32,130 bases of DNA from Bacteroidales bacterium. GTDB lineage: Bacteria; Bacteroidota; Bacteroidia; Bacteroidales; PUMT01. Location: the NCBI GenBank assembly GCA_007123885.1, contig SLGC01000155.1:1-32130 (forward strand), in the 5' to 3' direction. Under the pieces are notes generated by a model. It searched no databases. It was not told where the DNA came from and saw nothing but the letters and a program-made list of their open reading frames with translations. Position numbers and translations under genes: made by a program. Shown in pieces: positions 24,700 through 32,130 of the stretch. Every line of letters starts with the position of its first letter. Positions within the stretch are counted from its first letter, which is position 1.

Positions 24700-25540
24700 C
24701 AGGTTCAGACATAAATAAATCTGTATCCAAAACAGGGAAAAGTGTGTCCGGTACGGGAAGCCTTGTCGAATCAAGGGATAACCAAAGATCCACCATTGAT
24801 CCTAGTCGTATTTGAAGGTCCGGGGTATATTCCGGCCTTTGCCTCCAGACAAATGCATTGAGAGAATCTTCCCTTGTTTTTACGGTACCATCATAAATAG
24901 CAGCACCTACATTCAGGGATGATTCCAGTATCCTGTTTCGTGCTGCTTCGTGATCCAGGTAAACCAGGTCAGGTACAAACGTCGTGCGGGTACCCAGGCC
25001 CTCACCCAAAACGAGGTCGATGCTTTCACCTCTGATAATAAGTTCGCCAGGCCTGATATCTTTACCCTTGTATTGCTGGTTAAGGACATTATTAATGGCC
25101 AGATCGGGGACATATTTAAGTTCTCCCACCTGTAATCCGTGGGTTTCAATGAGGGCTCTTGCCTGGCGGAGTGATATCCCGCGCACATCCGGAACCGGAA
25201 CCCTTTCCGGGTTCATGGCATTGATTGTAAGGAAAATTGTCCTGTTTTCCTTCACCCTGAAATTAGGGGGCGGATTCTGGTCGAAGATCCTTCCCCTGTC
25301 TTCCTGACTTATGAATACCGAATCAGCCACCTGATAATTAAGTCTTCTGGCCCTTACAACCATTTCGGCTTCTTCGACGGTTAATCCGCGCAAATCAGGA
25401 ACCGCGAAGGCCTGGCCATGGTTGGTATAAATTCTTAATCCAATGAATACTGAAATCACTATTATTATTCCGGCACCTGTTATTAAGGCAATATGTTTCC
25501 AGAATGTCCTGCTTGCCAGAAATTTTAAAAAATCATTCAT
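24674..25540 (-). CDS. single-pass PASTA-domain protein
   Basis: A 288-residue membrane-anchored protein: short cytosolic N-terminus, one transmembrane helix at about residues 17-37 (IALITGAGIIIVISVFIG), and three PASTA domains in the periplasm at about 45-108 (VPDLRGLTVEEAEMVVRARR), 113-179 (VPVPDVRGISLRQARALIET) and 187-256 (FVPDLVYLDHEAARNRILES). PASTA domains in Gram-positive kinases and PBPs bind peptidoglycan fragments. Here there is no kinase or penicillin-binding domain. The position with rluD and ddl suits a cell-wall role. The last two domains are followed by an acidic tail (LFMSEPDDENIVIR). It overlaps the next gene and starts 91 bases after the acyl-CoA synthetase gene ends on the same strand. 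Confidence 0.9.
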   Translation of the reverse strand: MNDFLKFLASRTFWKHIALITGAGIIIVISVFIGLRIYTNHGQAFAVPDLRGLTVEEAEMVVRARRLNYQVADSVFISQEDRGRIFDQNPPPNFRVKENRTIFLTINAMNPERVPVPDVRGISLRQARALIETHGLQVGELKYVPDLAINNVLNQQYKGKDIRPGELIIRGESIDLVLGEGLGTRTTFVPDLVYLDHEAARNRILESSLNVGAAIYDGTVKTREDSLNAFVWRQRPEYTPDLQIRLGSMVDLWLSLDSTRLPVPDTLFPVLDTDLFMSEPDDENIVIR

Positions 25541-25631
25541 TTGGTTGAATTAGTATCTTTATTATTACAGGTTTTATACTTGAACGAAAAGGTGTGCCTG
25601 CTATTATGTATAACTCCGGAATTAACTATTA

Positions 25632-27545
25632 TTACCTTTCCGACATCAGGTTATATATAGCCTCCAGATTTTTTTCATTGAGAATATCTTTTGCTTCGGG
25701 GCTGTAAAGATAGTCAATACGGGATTTATATTTTTCGGTTATCTTTCCCCTGACCATCTTCATGGTGCTGTTTAGAAGTTGATTGCCTTCTGTAAAACCT
25801 TCGTCCAGTACACCTATTGAAGCCGGGAGCCATCTTTGAGGAAACATTTTTTCAAATTTCCTGCCTACCCTGTATTCATTCAGTTCCATTTCAATAAGCT
25901 TGAGCATGGCTTCCTGTCCTTCACTGGTTTCGGTTCCAAGGTTTTTTTCAGCGATCCATCTTTTCAGTGCCTCCCTGTTTGGGACTACCAGCGCAATTGT
26001 ATAAGGATTCTGATTGTTATACAGCATGCATTGATCAATATACCGTGATTGCTCCGTAAATGCTTCTTCAATACCCTCCGGACTGTATTTTTCGCCATCA
26101 TCGGAAATCAGCAGACTCTTAAACCTTCCCAGTACATAAAGGAATCCGTCATTGTCCATATATCCCATATCGCCGGTATAAAGCCATCCATCAACAATGG
26201 TCGATTCAGTTGCCTCCAGGTTGTTCCAGTATCCTTTCATGACATTTTCGCCCCTTACTACAATTTCTCCTTTTTCCCCAACGGGAAGTTCTCTTTTGTT
26301 TTCATCAATTATTTTGAGTTCCAGATTGCTGACCAGGTAGCCTGATGAACCAAGCTTGTGCCGTGATTCAGAATTTGATGAAATGATCGGGGAGGCCTCT
26401 GATAAACCGTATCCCTGGAACATCGGTATGCCCAGGGCATAAAAGAACCTTTGCAACTCTATATCCAGCAGTGCACCTCCACCAATAAAAAATCTCAGTC
26501 TGCCGCCAAAATTTTCCCTCACCTTAGTAAATATAATTGTATCAAAAAGCATTACCAGGGGTTTTAGCAGGATCCTGAACCCTTTTCCCCTGTTCCAGCC
26601 AATTCCATTGTATCTGTATGCTGCTGCAAGGCCAAGGTCAAAAAGCTTTTTGACAATCCTGCCTTTCTGCCTGATACCGCTTTCTATGTTTTTTCTGAAA
26701 TTTTTGGCAAGTGCAGGCACACTGAGCAGGAAAACAGGTCTGATCTCCCGGATATTCTGCGGCACGTTCTTCAGCGTTTCAAGAGGGGTTTTCCCCACCT
26801 GTATTGAGGCCATACTTGCACCGCTTGCAATAAGTGTATATATGCCTGCTGTATGGGCAAAGGCATGATCCCAGGGCAGGATGAGCAGGGTTGTATACCA
26901 TTCGGGCACATCCATAAGACTTCTGGCCTGCTCAACATTCGCAGTATAATTACGGTGGGACAGGATAATGCCTTTTGGATCGGCTGTGGTACCTGAAGTA
27001 TAGCATATATTGGCAAAATCATCCCCTGTTATGCCCTTCCAGCGTTCATTGAACTTGCCGGAGGAGGTTTCAAGGAAGTTTCTGCCTTTTTCCCTGACTT
27101 CCCGGTAAAGAATGTCTTTTTCTTCAGGATCACCGCTTTTATCGAGAAGAATGACTTTTTCAAGTTCTTTAAGTTCATGTTTCAATTCTTTTATCTTATG
27201 AGCCTGGCCACCGGAAATGATGATCATTTTTGACCCGGAATGAGCAAGTCTGAACCTGATTTCGGAAGCATCACCAAGTTTGACAGACAGTGGTATATTA
27301 ATTGCACCTGTGTAAAGGACGGCAAGTTCGGATATTACCCAGTCATTCCTTCCCTCGGATAAAAGGGCTATCCTGTCGCCTTTTGAGATCCCCAGGCTCA
27401 TAAGCCCGGCGGCAAATTCAATTACGGCTTTCCTGATATCATTATAGGTTGTACTCTCATAGACTGAACCATTTTTTTCAAGCATTAATGGATTATTACC
27501 GTATTTTTTAACACTTTCTTCAAATAATTCTATGATTGTCTGCAT
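25632..27545 (-). CDS. AMP-binding long-chain fatty acid--CoA ligase
   Basis: A 637-residue adenylate-forming enzyme that activates fatty acids with ATP and CoA. Motifs: P-loop-like CYTSGTTADPKGIILSHRNY at residues 181-200, GYGLSEASP near 380, YTGDMGYMDNDGFLYVLGRF in the hinge region, and a C-terminal STMKMVRGKI segment in the position of the catalytic Lys motif. The overall organisation and length match the long-chain acyl-CoA synthetase (FadD/AMP-dependent synthetase) family of Bacteroidota. Acyl chain preference cannot be read. It is the first gene of the long minus-strand block and has a well-placed promoter at 27609-27637. The 91-base gap to the PASTA gene leaves cotranscription uncertain. 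Confidence 0.92.
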   Translation of the reverse strand: MQTIIELFEESVKKYGNNPLMLEKNGSVYESTTYNDIRKAVIEFAAGLMSLGISKGDRIALLSEGRNDWVISELAVLYTGAINIPLSVKLGDASEIRFRLAHSGSKMIIISGGQAHKIKELKHELKELEKVILLDKSGDPEEKDILYREVREKGRNFLETSSGKFNERWKGITGDDFANICYTSGTTADPKGIILSHRNYTANVEQARSLMDVPEWYTTLLILPWDHAFAHTAGIYTLIASGASMASIQVGKTPLETLKNVPQNIREIRPVFLLSVPALAKNFRKNIESGIRQKGRIVKKLFDLGLAAAYRYNGIGWNRGKGFRILLKPLVMLFDTIIFTKVRENFGGRLRFFIGGGALLDIELQRFFYALGIPMFQGYGLSEASPIISSNSESRHKLGSSGYLVSNLELKIIDENKRELPVGEKGEIVVRGENVMKGYWNNLEATESTIVDGWLYTGDMGYMDNDGFLYVLGRFKSLLISDDGEKYSPEGIEEAFTEQSRYIDQCMLYNNQNPYTIALVVPNREALKRWIAEKNLGTETSEGQEAMLKLIEMELNEYRVGRKFEKMFPQRWLPASIGVLDEGFTEGNQLLNSTMKMVRGKITEKYKSRIDYLYSPEAKDILNEKNLEAIYNLMSER

Positions 27546-27608
27546 TATTAATTATTTTGGGAAATTATTTTGAAAATTTTCAGCAAATCTTGCGTAAATG
27601 TCCACAGG

Positions 27609-27637
27609 CAAATATAATGTTTTGGACGGATTGTCAA
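27609..27637 (-). promoter_or_regulatory. Bacteroidota-type promoter for acyl-CoA synthetase
   Basis: On the minus strand TATATTTG (plus-strand 27609-27616) matches the -7 consensus exactly, and TTG (plus-strand 27635-27637) sits 18 bases upstream as the -33 element. The start codon at 27545 would follow a leader of about 55 bases. Confidence 0.65.
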
Positions 27638-27777
27638 TCCGGTTTTGTTAACAGAAAAAAATATCCCGTGATAATCGGATATTCAGGATGCCGGACTAAA
27701 TGAATATGCTGTGCTGAAAAATATCTGCGTGGCAGGTTTCATGAAGCATATGGAAAATAAAAAACAGTCCGATTATT

Positions 27778-27807
27778 TTTGCAAGATCAATTTTTAACCT
27801 ACTTTTG
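27778..27807 (+). promoter_or_regulatory. Bacteroidota-type promoter for SPOR lipoprotein
   Basis: TTTG at 27778-27781 and TACTTTTG at 27800-27807 match the -33 TTTG and -7 TAnnTTTG elements with an 18-base spacer. The ATG at 27863 would follow a leader of about 50 bases. Confidence 0.65.
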
Positions 27808-27862
27808 GTTATATACGTAGAAAGAATAAGTTCATTATTGTTTAATATTTATTTAAGTACTC

Positions 27863-28327
27863 ATGCAAAAGCTGATTATCATATTTCTCGGAACAATCAT
27901 TCTAATGGCAGGGTGTGATTTTATTGAGAAAATTAATCCTTTCACCGAAAGCATCGATACTCTCGCTATTTACCGGCAGCGGCAGGACAGTATACGGCGC
28001 GCAGAATTGTTGTTAAGACAACAGGAGGCAGAAAGGAGGGATCTGGCAAGAGCTGACACTCTCCGGATATTACCGGAAGAAGCAGCCGGACAGACAGTTA
28101 TGGAAAGATATCACCTGATTGTCGGGGCCTTCAGGACACAGTCCTATGCCAGGGACTATCATGAGAGAATTATCAACCTGGGCCATGAATCAAGGATTTT
28201 GTTGTCCGATAATGACTTCCATCTTGTAACCATAAAGTCACTGAACGATTACAGGAATGCCATTAATGAACTCAGGGCAGTAAGGGATCAGGGAGAGCAT
28301 GAAGTATGGCTTTATATCAGTGATTAA
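27863..28327 (+). CDS. SPOR-domain lipoprotein
   Basis: A 154-residue lipoprotein. The signal MQKLIIIFLGTIILMAGC ends in a good lipobox (LMAGC, Cys18). A charged, probably helical linker rich in Arg and Gln (RQRQDSIRRAELLLRQQEAE) leads to a SPOR domain at about residues 82-154 (YHLIVGAFRTQSYARDYHER then VTIKSLNDYRNAINELRAV). SPOR domains bind denuded glycan strands at division septa, so this protein probably sits in the periplasm on the outer or inner membrane near the cell wall. It is a single gene with its own promoter. A separate role in division is plausible but not shown. Confidence 0.9.
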   Translation: MQKLIIIFLGTIILMAGCDFIEKINPFTESIDTLAIYRQRQDSIRRAELLLRQQEAERRDLARADTLRILPEEAAGQTVMERYHLIVGAFRTQSYARDYHERIINLGHESRILLSDNDFHLVTIKSLNDYRNAINELRAVRDQGEHEVWLYISD

Positions 28328-28354
28328 TCAGAATGTTTTTATTATAATTGCAAC

Positions 28355-28386
28355 TTTCCCTCCCGGATGGTTATGCAGGAGGGAGG
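28355..28386. repeat. hairpin after the SPOR gene
   Basis: The stretch TTTCCCTCC at 28355-28363 can pair with GGAGGGAGG at 28378-28386 (9 pairs, two G-U) around a 14-base loop, about 30 bases after the SPOR stop. No T-run follows, so intrinsic termination is uncertain; it may protect the 3' end. Confidence 0.35.
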
Positions 28387-28512
28387 TTGGACTGTATAAA
28401 TGGCTGCACAATCAGGTGATTTGTGAATGTTACATAGTCACATCCGGTAAATATGAACAATAAAGCTGCATGTGGGTTCGCCGAAGTTCATGTGGTATCC
28501 ATGGATTGAAAA

Positions 28513-28520
28513 TACTTTTG
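28513..28520 (+). promoter_or_regulatory. candidate -7 element upstream of MFS gene
   Basis: TACTTTTG matches TAnnTTTG and lies 66 bases before the ATG at 28586. No TTG is found at the usual -33 distance, so it is a partial match. Confidence 0.4.
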
Positions 28521-28585
28521 TGAAAGTTAACCGGACCCTGATGCCGTTAGATTATAACTAATTTTGATTAACCTGGTTTATACGA

Positions 28586-30022
28586 ATGAACGATATTAGA
28601 AAAGCCCTGAATGAATCTGCATCCCTGAGATGGGGAATAATGCTGCTGGTGAGCTTCACCATGGCAACCAATTACTATTTTTATGATGCCCTTTCCCCAC
28701 TGAAATTCCTTATGGAACGTGAACTTGGCTTCAGCTCGGCCGATTACGGGTTTTTTCAGGCGGCCTATTCGATTCCAAATGTATTTTTGCTGATGGCCAT
28801 TATCGGCGGTATTATCCTTGACAGGATAGGCATCAGGATTACCGGGGCCGCCTTTATTTTTATCCAGTTCTTTGGAGCTGTTGTTACAGCATACGGAGCA
28901 TCGCCCTATTTTAATGAAGGAGGATGGGGCTATGATTTTATGAATTCTTTTTTAACCCAATACTCGCCTGCACTCAAGATGACCTCGCTCGGTTTTTTCT
29001 TTTTCGGACTGGGGGCTGAAACCACAATCGTTGTAATATCGAAAGTGATTGTAAAATGGTTCAAAGGAAAGGAGATAGCTCTTGCACTTGGAATGAATGT
29101 CGCTATTGCACGCTTGGGTATGGGAGCTGCAATGATCGTTTCACCACGTCTTATTGAAGAGACACCCCAAAATCCATTGTGGCAGAACTGGACACTGCCT
29201 ATCTGGTTTGGCGCCCTTCTCCTGGGTATTGGACTGCTGGCCTTTCTTGTTTACACCATATGGGATGTGAAATTTGACCGGGTGATGAAAATAAGGGATG
29301 AACATGATCCTGCCGAAGAGTTCAGGTTTGCCGATCTCTGGAAGCTTTTGACCAACCGGAGCTTTATATACATTACCATGTTGTGCGTTCTATTTTATTC
29401 TGCCGTCTTTCCCTTCATGAAATATGCTCCCGACCTTATGATAAACAAGTTCGGCGTATCCCCCACGCTGGCAGGGGATATTTCATCAATATTGCCTTTC
29501 GGCACCCTTGTGTTCACACCTGTTTTTGCCTGGGTCTGCGATTATAAAGGCAGGTCTGCATCGCTTATGGTGTTGGGAAGTCTTCTGCTGGTGACGGTGC
29601 ACCTTACATTTGCCTTTACCGCTATCACGCCCTTTCTGCCAATGTTCATACTTGGGATTGGATTTTCGCTGGTTCCCGCCGCCATGTGGCCGGCTGTTAC
29701 AAAAATTGTCGAGACCAGAAGGATAGGAACGGCCTATGGGGCGATGTTTACTGTTCAGGCAATCGGGCTAATGGTTTTCCCCTGGCTTATCGGCATTGTA
29801 CTTGACCACACCAATCCGGGTGTCGCTGAAACCCTTGCAGCCGGGGGTACGGCTTTTTATGATTACACCTGGGCCCTTGCTATGCTTGCGGTTCTTGGCG
29901 TACTGGGACTTTTGTTTGCATGGCTTCTTAAGAGGGAAGATAAAACCTCCGGATATGGCCTGGAAGATCCTAACAAGGTCGGTGAAGTAATTGAAGAGAT
30001 TGGAGAAACAGGGTCGGATTGA
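28586..30022 (+). CDS. MFS transporter
   Basis: A 478-residue inner-membrane transporter with about 12 hydrophobic segments and the major-facilitator layout: a short cytosolic N-terminus, an N-terminal bundle with GGIILDRIGIRITGAAFIF (loop 2-3 type motif around residues 73-91), a cytosolic central loop (WDVKFDRVMKIRDEHDPAEE, about 227-246) and a C-terminal bundle with WVCDYKGRSASLMVLGSLLL. The segment VKWFKGKEIALALGMNVAIA followed by RLGMGAA recalls the MFSD1-like/NNP-type branch, but substrate cannot be assigned. The C-terminal tail is acidic (NKVGEVIEEIGETGSD). It is a single gene preceded by a candidate promoter. A loop of Tyr/Gly/Asn-rich residues (NEGGWGYDFMNSFLTQY) about 112-128 is on the periplasmic side. 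Confidence 0.87.
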   Translation: MNDIRKALNESASLRWGIMLLVSFTMATNYYFYDALSPLKFLMERELGFSSADYGFFQAAYSIPNVFLLMAIIGGIILDRIGIRITGAAFIFIQFFGAVVTAYGASPYFNEGGWGYDFMNSFLTQYSPALKMTSLGFFFFGLGAETTIVVISKVIVKWFKGKEIALALGMNVAIARLGMGAAMIVSPRLIEETPQNPLWQNWTLPIWFGALLLGIGLLAFLVYTIWDVKFDRVMKIRDEHDPAEEFRFADLWKLLTNRSFIYITMLCVLFYSAVFPFMKYAPDLMINKFGVSPTLAGDISSILPFGTLVFTPVFAWVCDYKGRSASLMVLGSLLLVTVHLTFAFTAITPFLPMFILGIGFSLVPAAMWPAVTKIVETRRIGTAYGAMFTVQAIGLMVFPWLIGIVLDHTNPGVAETLAAGGTAFYDYTWALAMLAVLGVLGLLFAWLLKREDKTSGYGLEDPNKVGEVIEEIGETGSD

Positions 30023-30210
30023 ATATCCGGCTTGCTGAAAACATTCTATGGCAGTTCTCACCTTTAAAAAAGGTCAAAAGGAGCTAAGGAAGCGGACCCC
30101 GCACAATGTGTCGGTTATTTCAAATCCCCATTAAGTTTGATTTTATGCGGATAAAAGAGTGATCTCTGCAATTATGGCAGATGGCGTTCCGAAGCAAGTG
30201 AAATGGGGAA

Positions 30211-31482
30211 TCAACGGGGCGGAAAAACAGTTGCAGCCCTGTCGGGCCCAAGCGATATCATTGTTATCGGCACTCCGGTTTCCTGCTCTATGTAGGCTGT
30301 ATATTCCCTGAATTCTTTCGGAAGTCCGGCATAGTCAGTTATTTTTGAGATGTCTGCCTGCCATCCTTTCATTTCCCTGTAAACCGGCTCAAGCGTCTGA
30401 GCTGTATCGAAAGGAAGCTGGTCTGTTATTTCTCCGTTTATCCTGTATCCGGTACACACCTTTATCCTGTCAAAACCCGTCAGTACATCAGATTTTGTTA
30501 TGATAAGCTGTGTCACTCCGTTTATCATTATCGAATATTTCAGTGCCGGCATATCCAGCCATCCGCAACGTCTTGGCCGTCCCGTGGTTGATCCGAATTC
30601 CATGCCCTGCTTTCGTAATTTTTCACCTGTTTCATCCAGCAATTCGGTGGGAAAGGGTCCGCCGCCGACACGGGTGCAATAGGCCTTGAATATGCCGATC
30701 ACATTGCCTATACTCGATGGTGCAATTCCCAGTCCGGTACAGGCTCCGGCGCAGATGGTACTGGATGAGGTTACATAGGGATAAGAACCGAAATCTATAT
30801 CCAGAAGTGTTCCCTGTGCTCCCTCTGCAATAATTGATTTCCCTTCCCTTATCAGCTGGTTTATAAAATGCTCGCTTTCCACAAGTTTGAACGACCTGAT
30901 CAATTCAATTCCTGAAAACCATTCTTCTTCATATTTCTCAGGATCATCATAATAATCATATTGCTTGAGTATCTCACGATGCTTTTTTTTCAGAAAATTG
31001 TATTTATCCTTAAACCCGGGAAGTCCGGTATCACCAATCCTTAATCCGTTACGACCGGTTTTATCCATATAGGTAGGGCCGATACCTTTCAGCGTGGATC
31101 CTATTTTGGTTTCTCCTTTGGATGATTCAGATGCAGCATCAAGAATTTTGTGAGAGGGAAGAATAAGATGTGCCTTTTGGGATATATAAATACTGTCGCG
31201 CGGAGATATACCCATTGATTCAAGGGCTTCTATCTCCTTCCTGAATATAACAGGATCGATAACAACTCCATTGCCGATAAGATTTATCTTTCCGCTGTGA
31301 AAAATGCCTGAAGGAATGGTATGCAAAATGTGCCTGATCTCGTTAAATACCAGGGAATGCCCTGCATTCGGCCCGCCCTGGAAACGTGCGATAACATCAT
31401 AACCGGGTGTAAGCACATCTACAATTTTACCCTTTCCTTCATCGCCCCATTGAAGTCCCAAAAGAACATCTACTTTATGCAT
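30211..31482 (-). CDS. purA: adenylosuccinate synthetase
   Basis: A 423-residue GTP-dependent enzyme that joins IMP and aspartate in the first committed step of AMP synthesis. Motifs: VDVLLGLQWGDEGKGKIVD at residues 4-22 (P-loop with catalytic Asp), GGPNAGHS about 35-42, HTIPSGI in the first third, EGAQGTLLDIDFGSYPYVT near 215-233, GRPRRCGWLD around 310, and TKSDVLTGF for guanine binding. The family usually starts close to the VDVLLG strand, so the ATG at 31482 is preferred to the one at 31506. It lies 105 bases downstream of the Fur-family gene on the same strand. No terminator was recognised after it. Confidence 0.96.
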   Translation of the reverse strand: MHKVDVLLGLQWGDEGKGKIVDVLTPGYDVIARFQGGPNAGHSLVFNEIRHILHTIPSGIFHSGKINLIGNGVVIDPVIFRKEIEALESMGISPRDSIYISQKAHLILPSHKILDAASESSKGETKIGSTLKGIGPTYMDKTGRNGLRIGDTGLPGFKDKYNFLKKKHREILKQYDYYDDPEKYEEEWFSGIELIRSFKLVESEHFINQLIREGKSIIAEGAQGTLLDIDFGSYPYVTSSSTICAGACTGLGIAPSSIGNVIGIFKAYCTRVGGGPFPTELLDETGEKLRKQGMEFGSTTGRPRRCGWLDMPALKYSIMINGVTQLIITKSDVLTGFDRIKVCTGYRINGEITDQLPFDTAQTLEPVYREMKGWQADISKITDYAGLPKEFREYTAYIEQETGVPITMISLGPDRAATVFPPR

Positions 31483-31587
31483 ATAATCATGGTTTTTAAA
31501 ATGCATGTCAAATTACTAAATATTTTATTAATCCAGTAATATGCCGCAAACAGGGCAGGGGTTTTTTTGAATAGCGGATCAGGGGTT

Positions 31588-32034
31588 TTAATTGCCGGCA
31601 TCTTCTTTTGTGCCGTAAATATAGAGCGAATGATGTGATGGCTTGAAATTTGCAAGTGAACATGCAGTTTTTATGATCTCCTGTATCCTGGGGTCGCAGA
31701 ATTCAATAACTTCACCTGATCTGGTATCAATCAGATGGTCATGTTGCTTGCATTCATGAGCCTTCTCAAACTGGGCGATGTTCCGGCCGAATTGATGTTT
31801 TACTACCAGATTGCATTCCAGTAATAGATCAATTGTATTGTACAGGGTTGCCCTGCTCACCCTGTAATTTTTATTTTTCATTGAGATATACAGCGATTCT
31901 ATGTCAAAGTGACCTTCATGTGTATATATCTCATCAAGAATAGCAAATCTTTCGGGAGTTTTTCTGTGTCCTTTTTTTTCCAGATATTCTGTGAACAGCT
32001 TTCTCACTGTATCTTTTGAATCTATGCAGGCCAT
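31588..32034 (-). CDS. Fur-family transcriptional regulator
   Basis: A 148-residue metal-responsive regulator: winged-helix DNA-binding part at about 8-85 ([20 protein letters not shown], then [20 protein letters not shown]) and a C-terminal dimerisation part with [12 protein letters not shown] at 92-103. His42, His93, His98 and His100 are candidate metal ligands by family position. The structural-zinc CxxC of many Fur proteins is absent: the region reads [14 protein letters not shown]. This form appears in Bacteroidota Fur-like proteins as far as I recall, so it may be a lineage feature. Which metal or signal (Fe, Zn, Mn, peroxide) it reads cannot be decided. It lies upstream of purA on the same strand. 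The AT-rich upstream region (32035-32130) has no clear palindrome. Confidence 0.92.
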   Translation of the reverse strand: MACIDSKDTVRKLFTEYLEKKGHRKTPERFAILDEIYTHEGHFDIESLYISMKNKNYRVSRATLYNTIDLLLECNLVVKHQFGRNIAQFEKAHECKQHDHLIDTRSGEVIEFCDPRIQEIIKTACSLANFKPSHHSLYIYGTKEDAGN

Positions 32035-32130
32035 ATATAGTCTAATTTAAAATAAGGCTAAAATAGTAAAAATTTAAAAAAGGATTACGGGTTATTGTTC
32101 TTTTTATAAAAACTAATTGACTTTGCCGGC

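Larger units (their letters stand above)
27546..27862. other. 317-base divergent intergenic region with two promoters
   Basis: It separates the acyl-CoA synthetase gene (minus) and the SPOR lipoprotein gene (plus). It contains one good Bacteroidota-type promoter in each direction (27609-27637 minus, 27778-27807 plus). The middle is plain AT-rich sequence with no open frame or clear hairpin that I can support. Confidence 0.6.

Noticed and set aside
30061-30076. ACCTTTAAAAAAGGT-type small hairpin after the MFS gene
   Set aside because: Only about 5 paired bases and no T-run; not enough for a terminator call.
1-32130. CRISPR array, tRNA, rRNA, transposase, integrase or toxin-antitoxin pair
   Set aside because: Looked for repeats with regular spacing, cloverleaf-like sequences and typical proteins; none seen by reading.

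Overview
The window looks like chromosomal DNA from a member of the Bacteroidota, probably a Bacteroidales/Marinilabiliales-type environmental bacterium. The evidence is a protein with a C-terminal type IX secretion (T9SS) sorting domain, TonB-dependent receptors with an N-terminal carboxypeptidase-regulatory-like domain, a PASTA protein next to rluD and ddl, several -7 elements of the Bacteroidota type (TAnnTTTG), and starts without clear Shine-Dalgarno sequences. No tRNA, rRNA, CRISPR array, transposase, integrase or phage gene was seen. Most of the window is ordinary core and accessory metabolism.

Layout. 210-3232: YceI-like lipoprotein, convergent homocysteine S-methyltransferase-family enzyme, quinolinate synthase (nadA), and a doubtful 59-residue ORF. 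3270-6686 (minus): BNR-repeat exported protein, then a helical protein resembling the C-terminal part of SWIM zinc-finger proteins, then an NTF2-like lipoprotein. 6881-9475 (plus): bile acid:Na+ symporter family transporter, small Rho-N/SAP-like protein, voltage-sensor-type ion channel with a non-canonical pore filter.

9575-20475 is the most distinctive part. Two paralogous modules each consist of a small histidine-rich, two-helix membrane protein followed by a ZnuD-like TonB-dependent receptor (9575-12307 and 14805-17714). An exported parallel beta-helix protein lies between them on the opposite strand. A third, FecA-like TonB receptor follows at 17941. I infer a metal (zinc or iron-type) acquisition locus; the small proteins share HAHPF and C-terminal LRAPP motifs, and their function is not known to me.

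20606-27545 (minus) carries acyl-CoA synthetase, PASTA protein, T9SS cargo protein, pseudouridine synthase and D-Ala-D-Ala ligase. The middle three are tightly packed. A strong bidirectional terminator at 20543-20582 separates this block from the receptors. 27863-30022 (plus) holds a SPOR lipoprotein and an MFS transporter. 30211-32034 (minus) holds a Fur-family regulator followed by purA. The Fur protein could regulate the receptor locus, but nothing in the sequence shows this directly.
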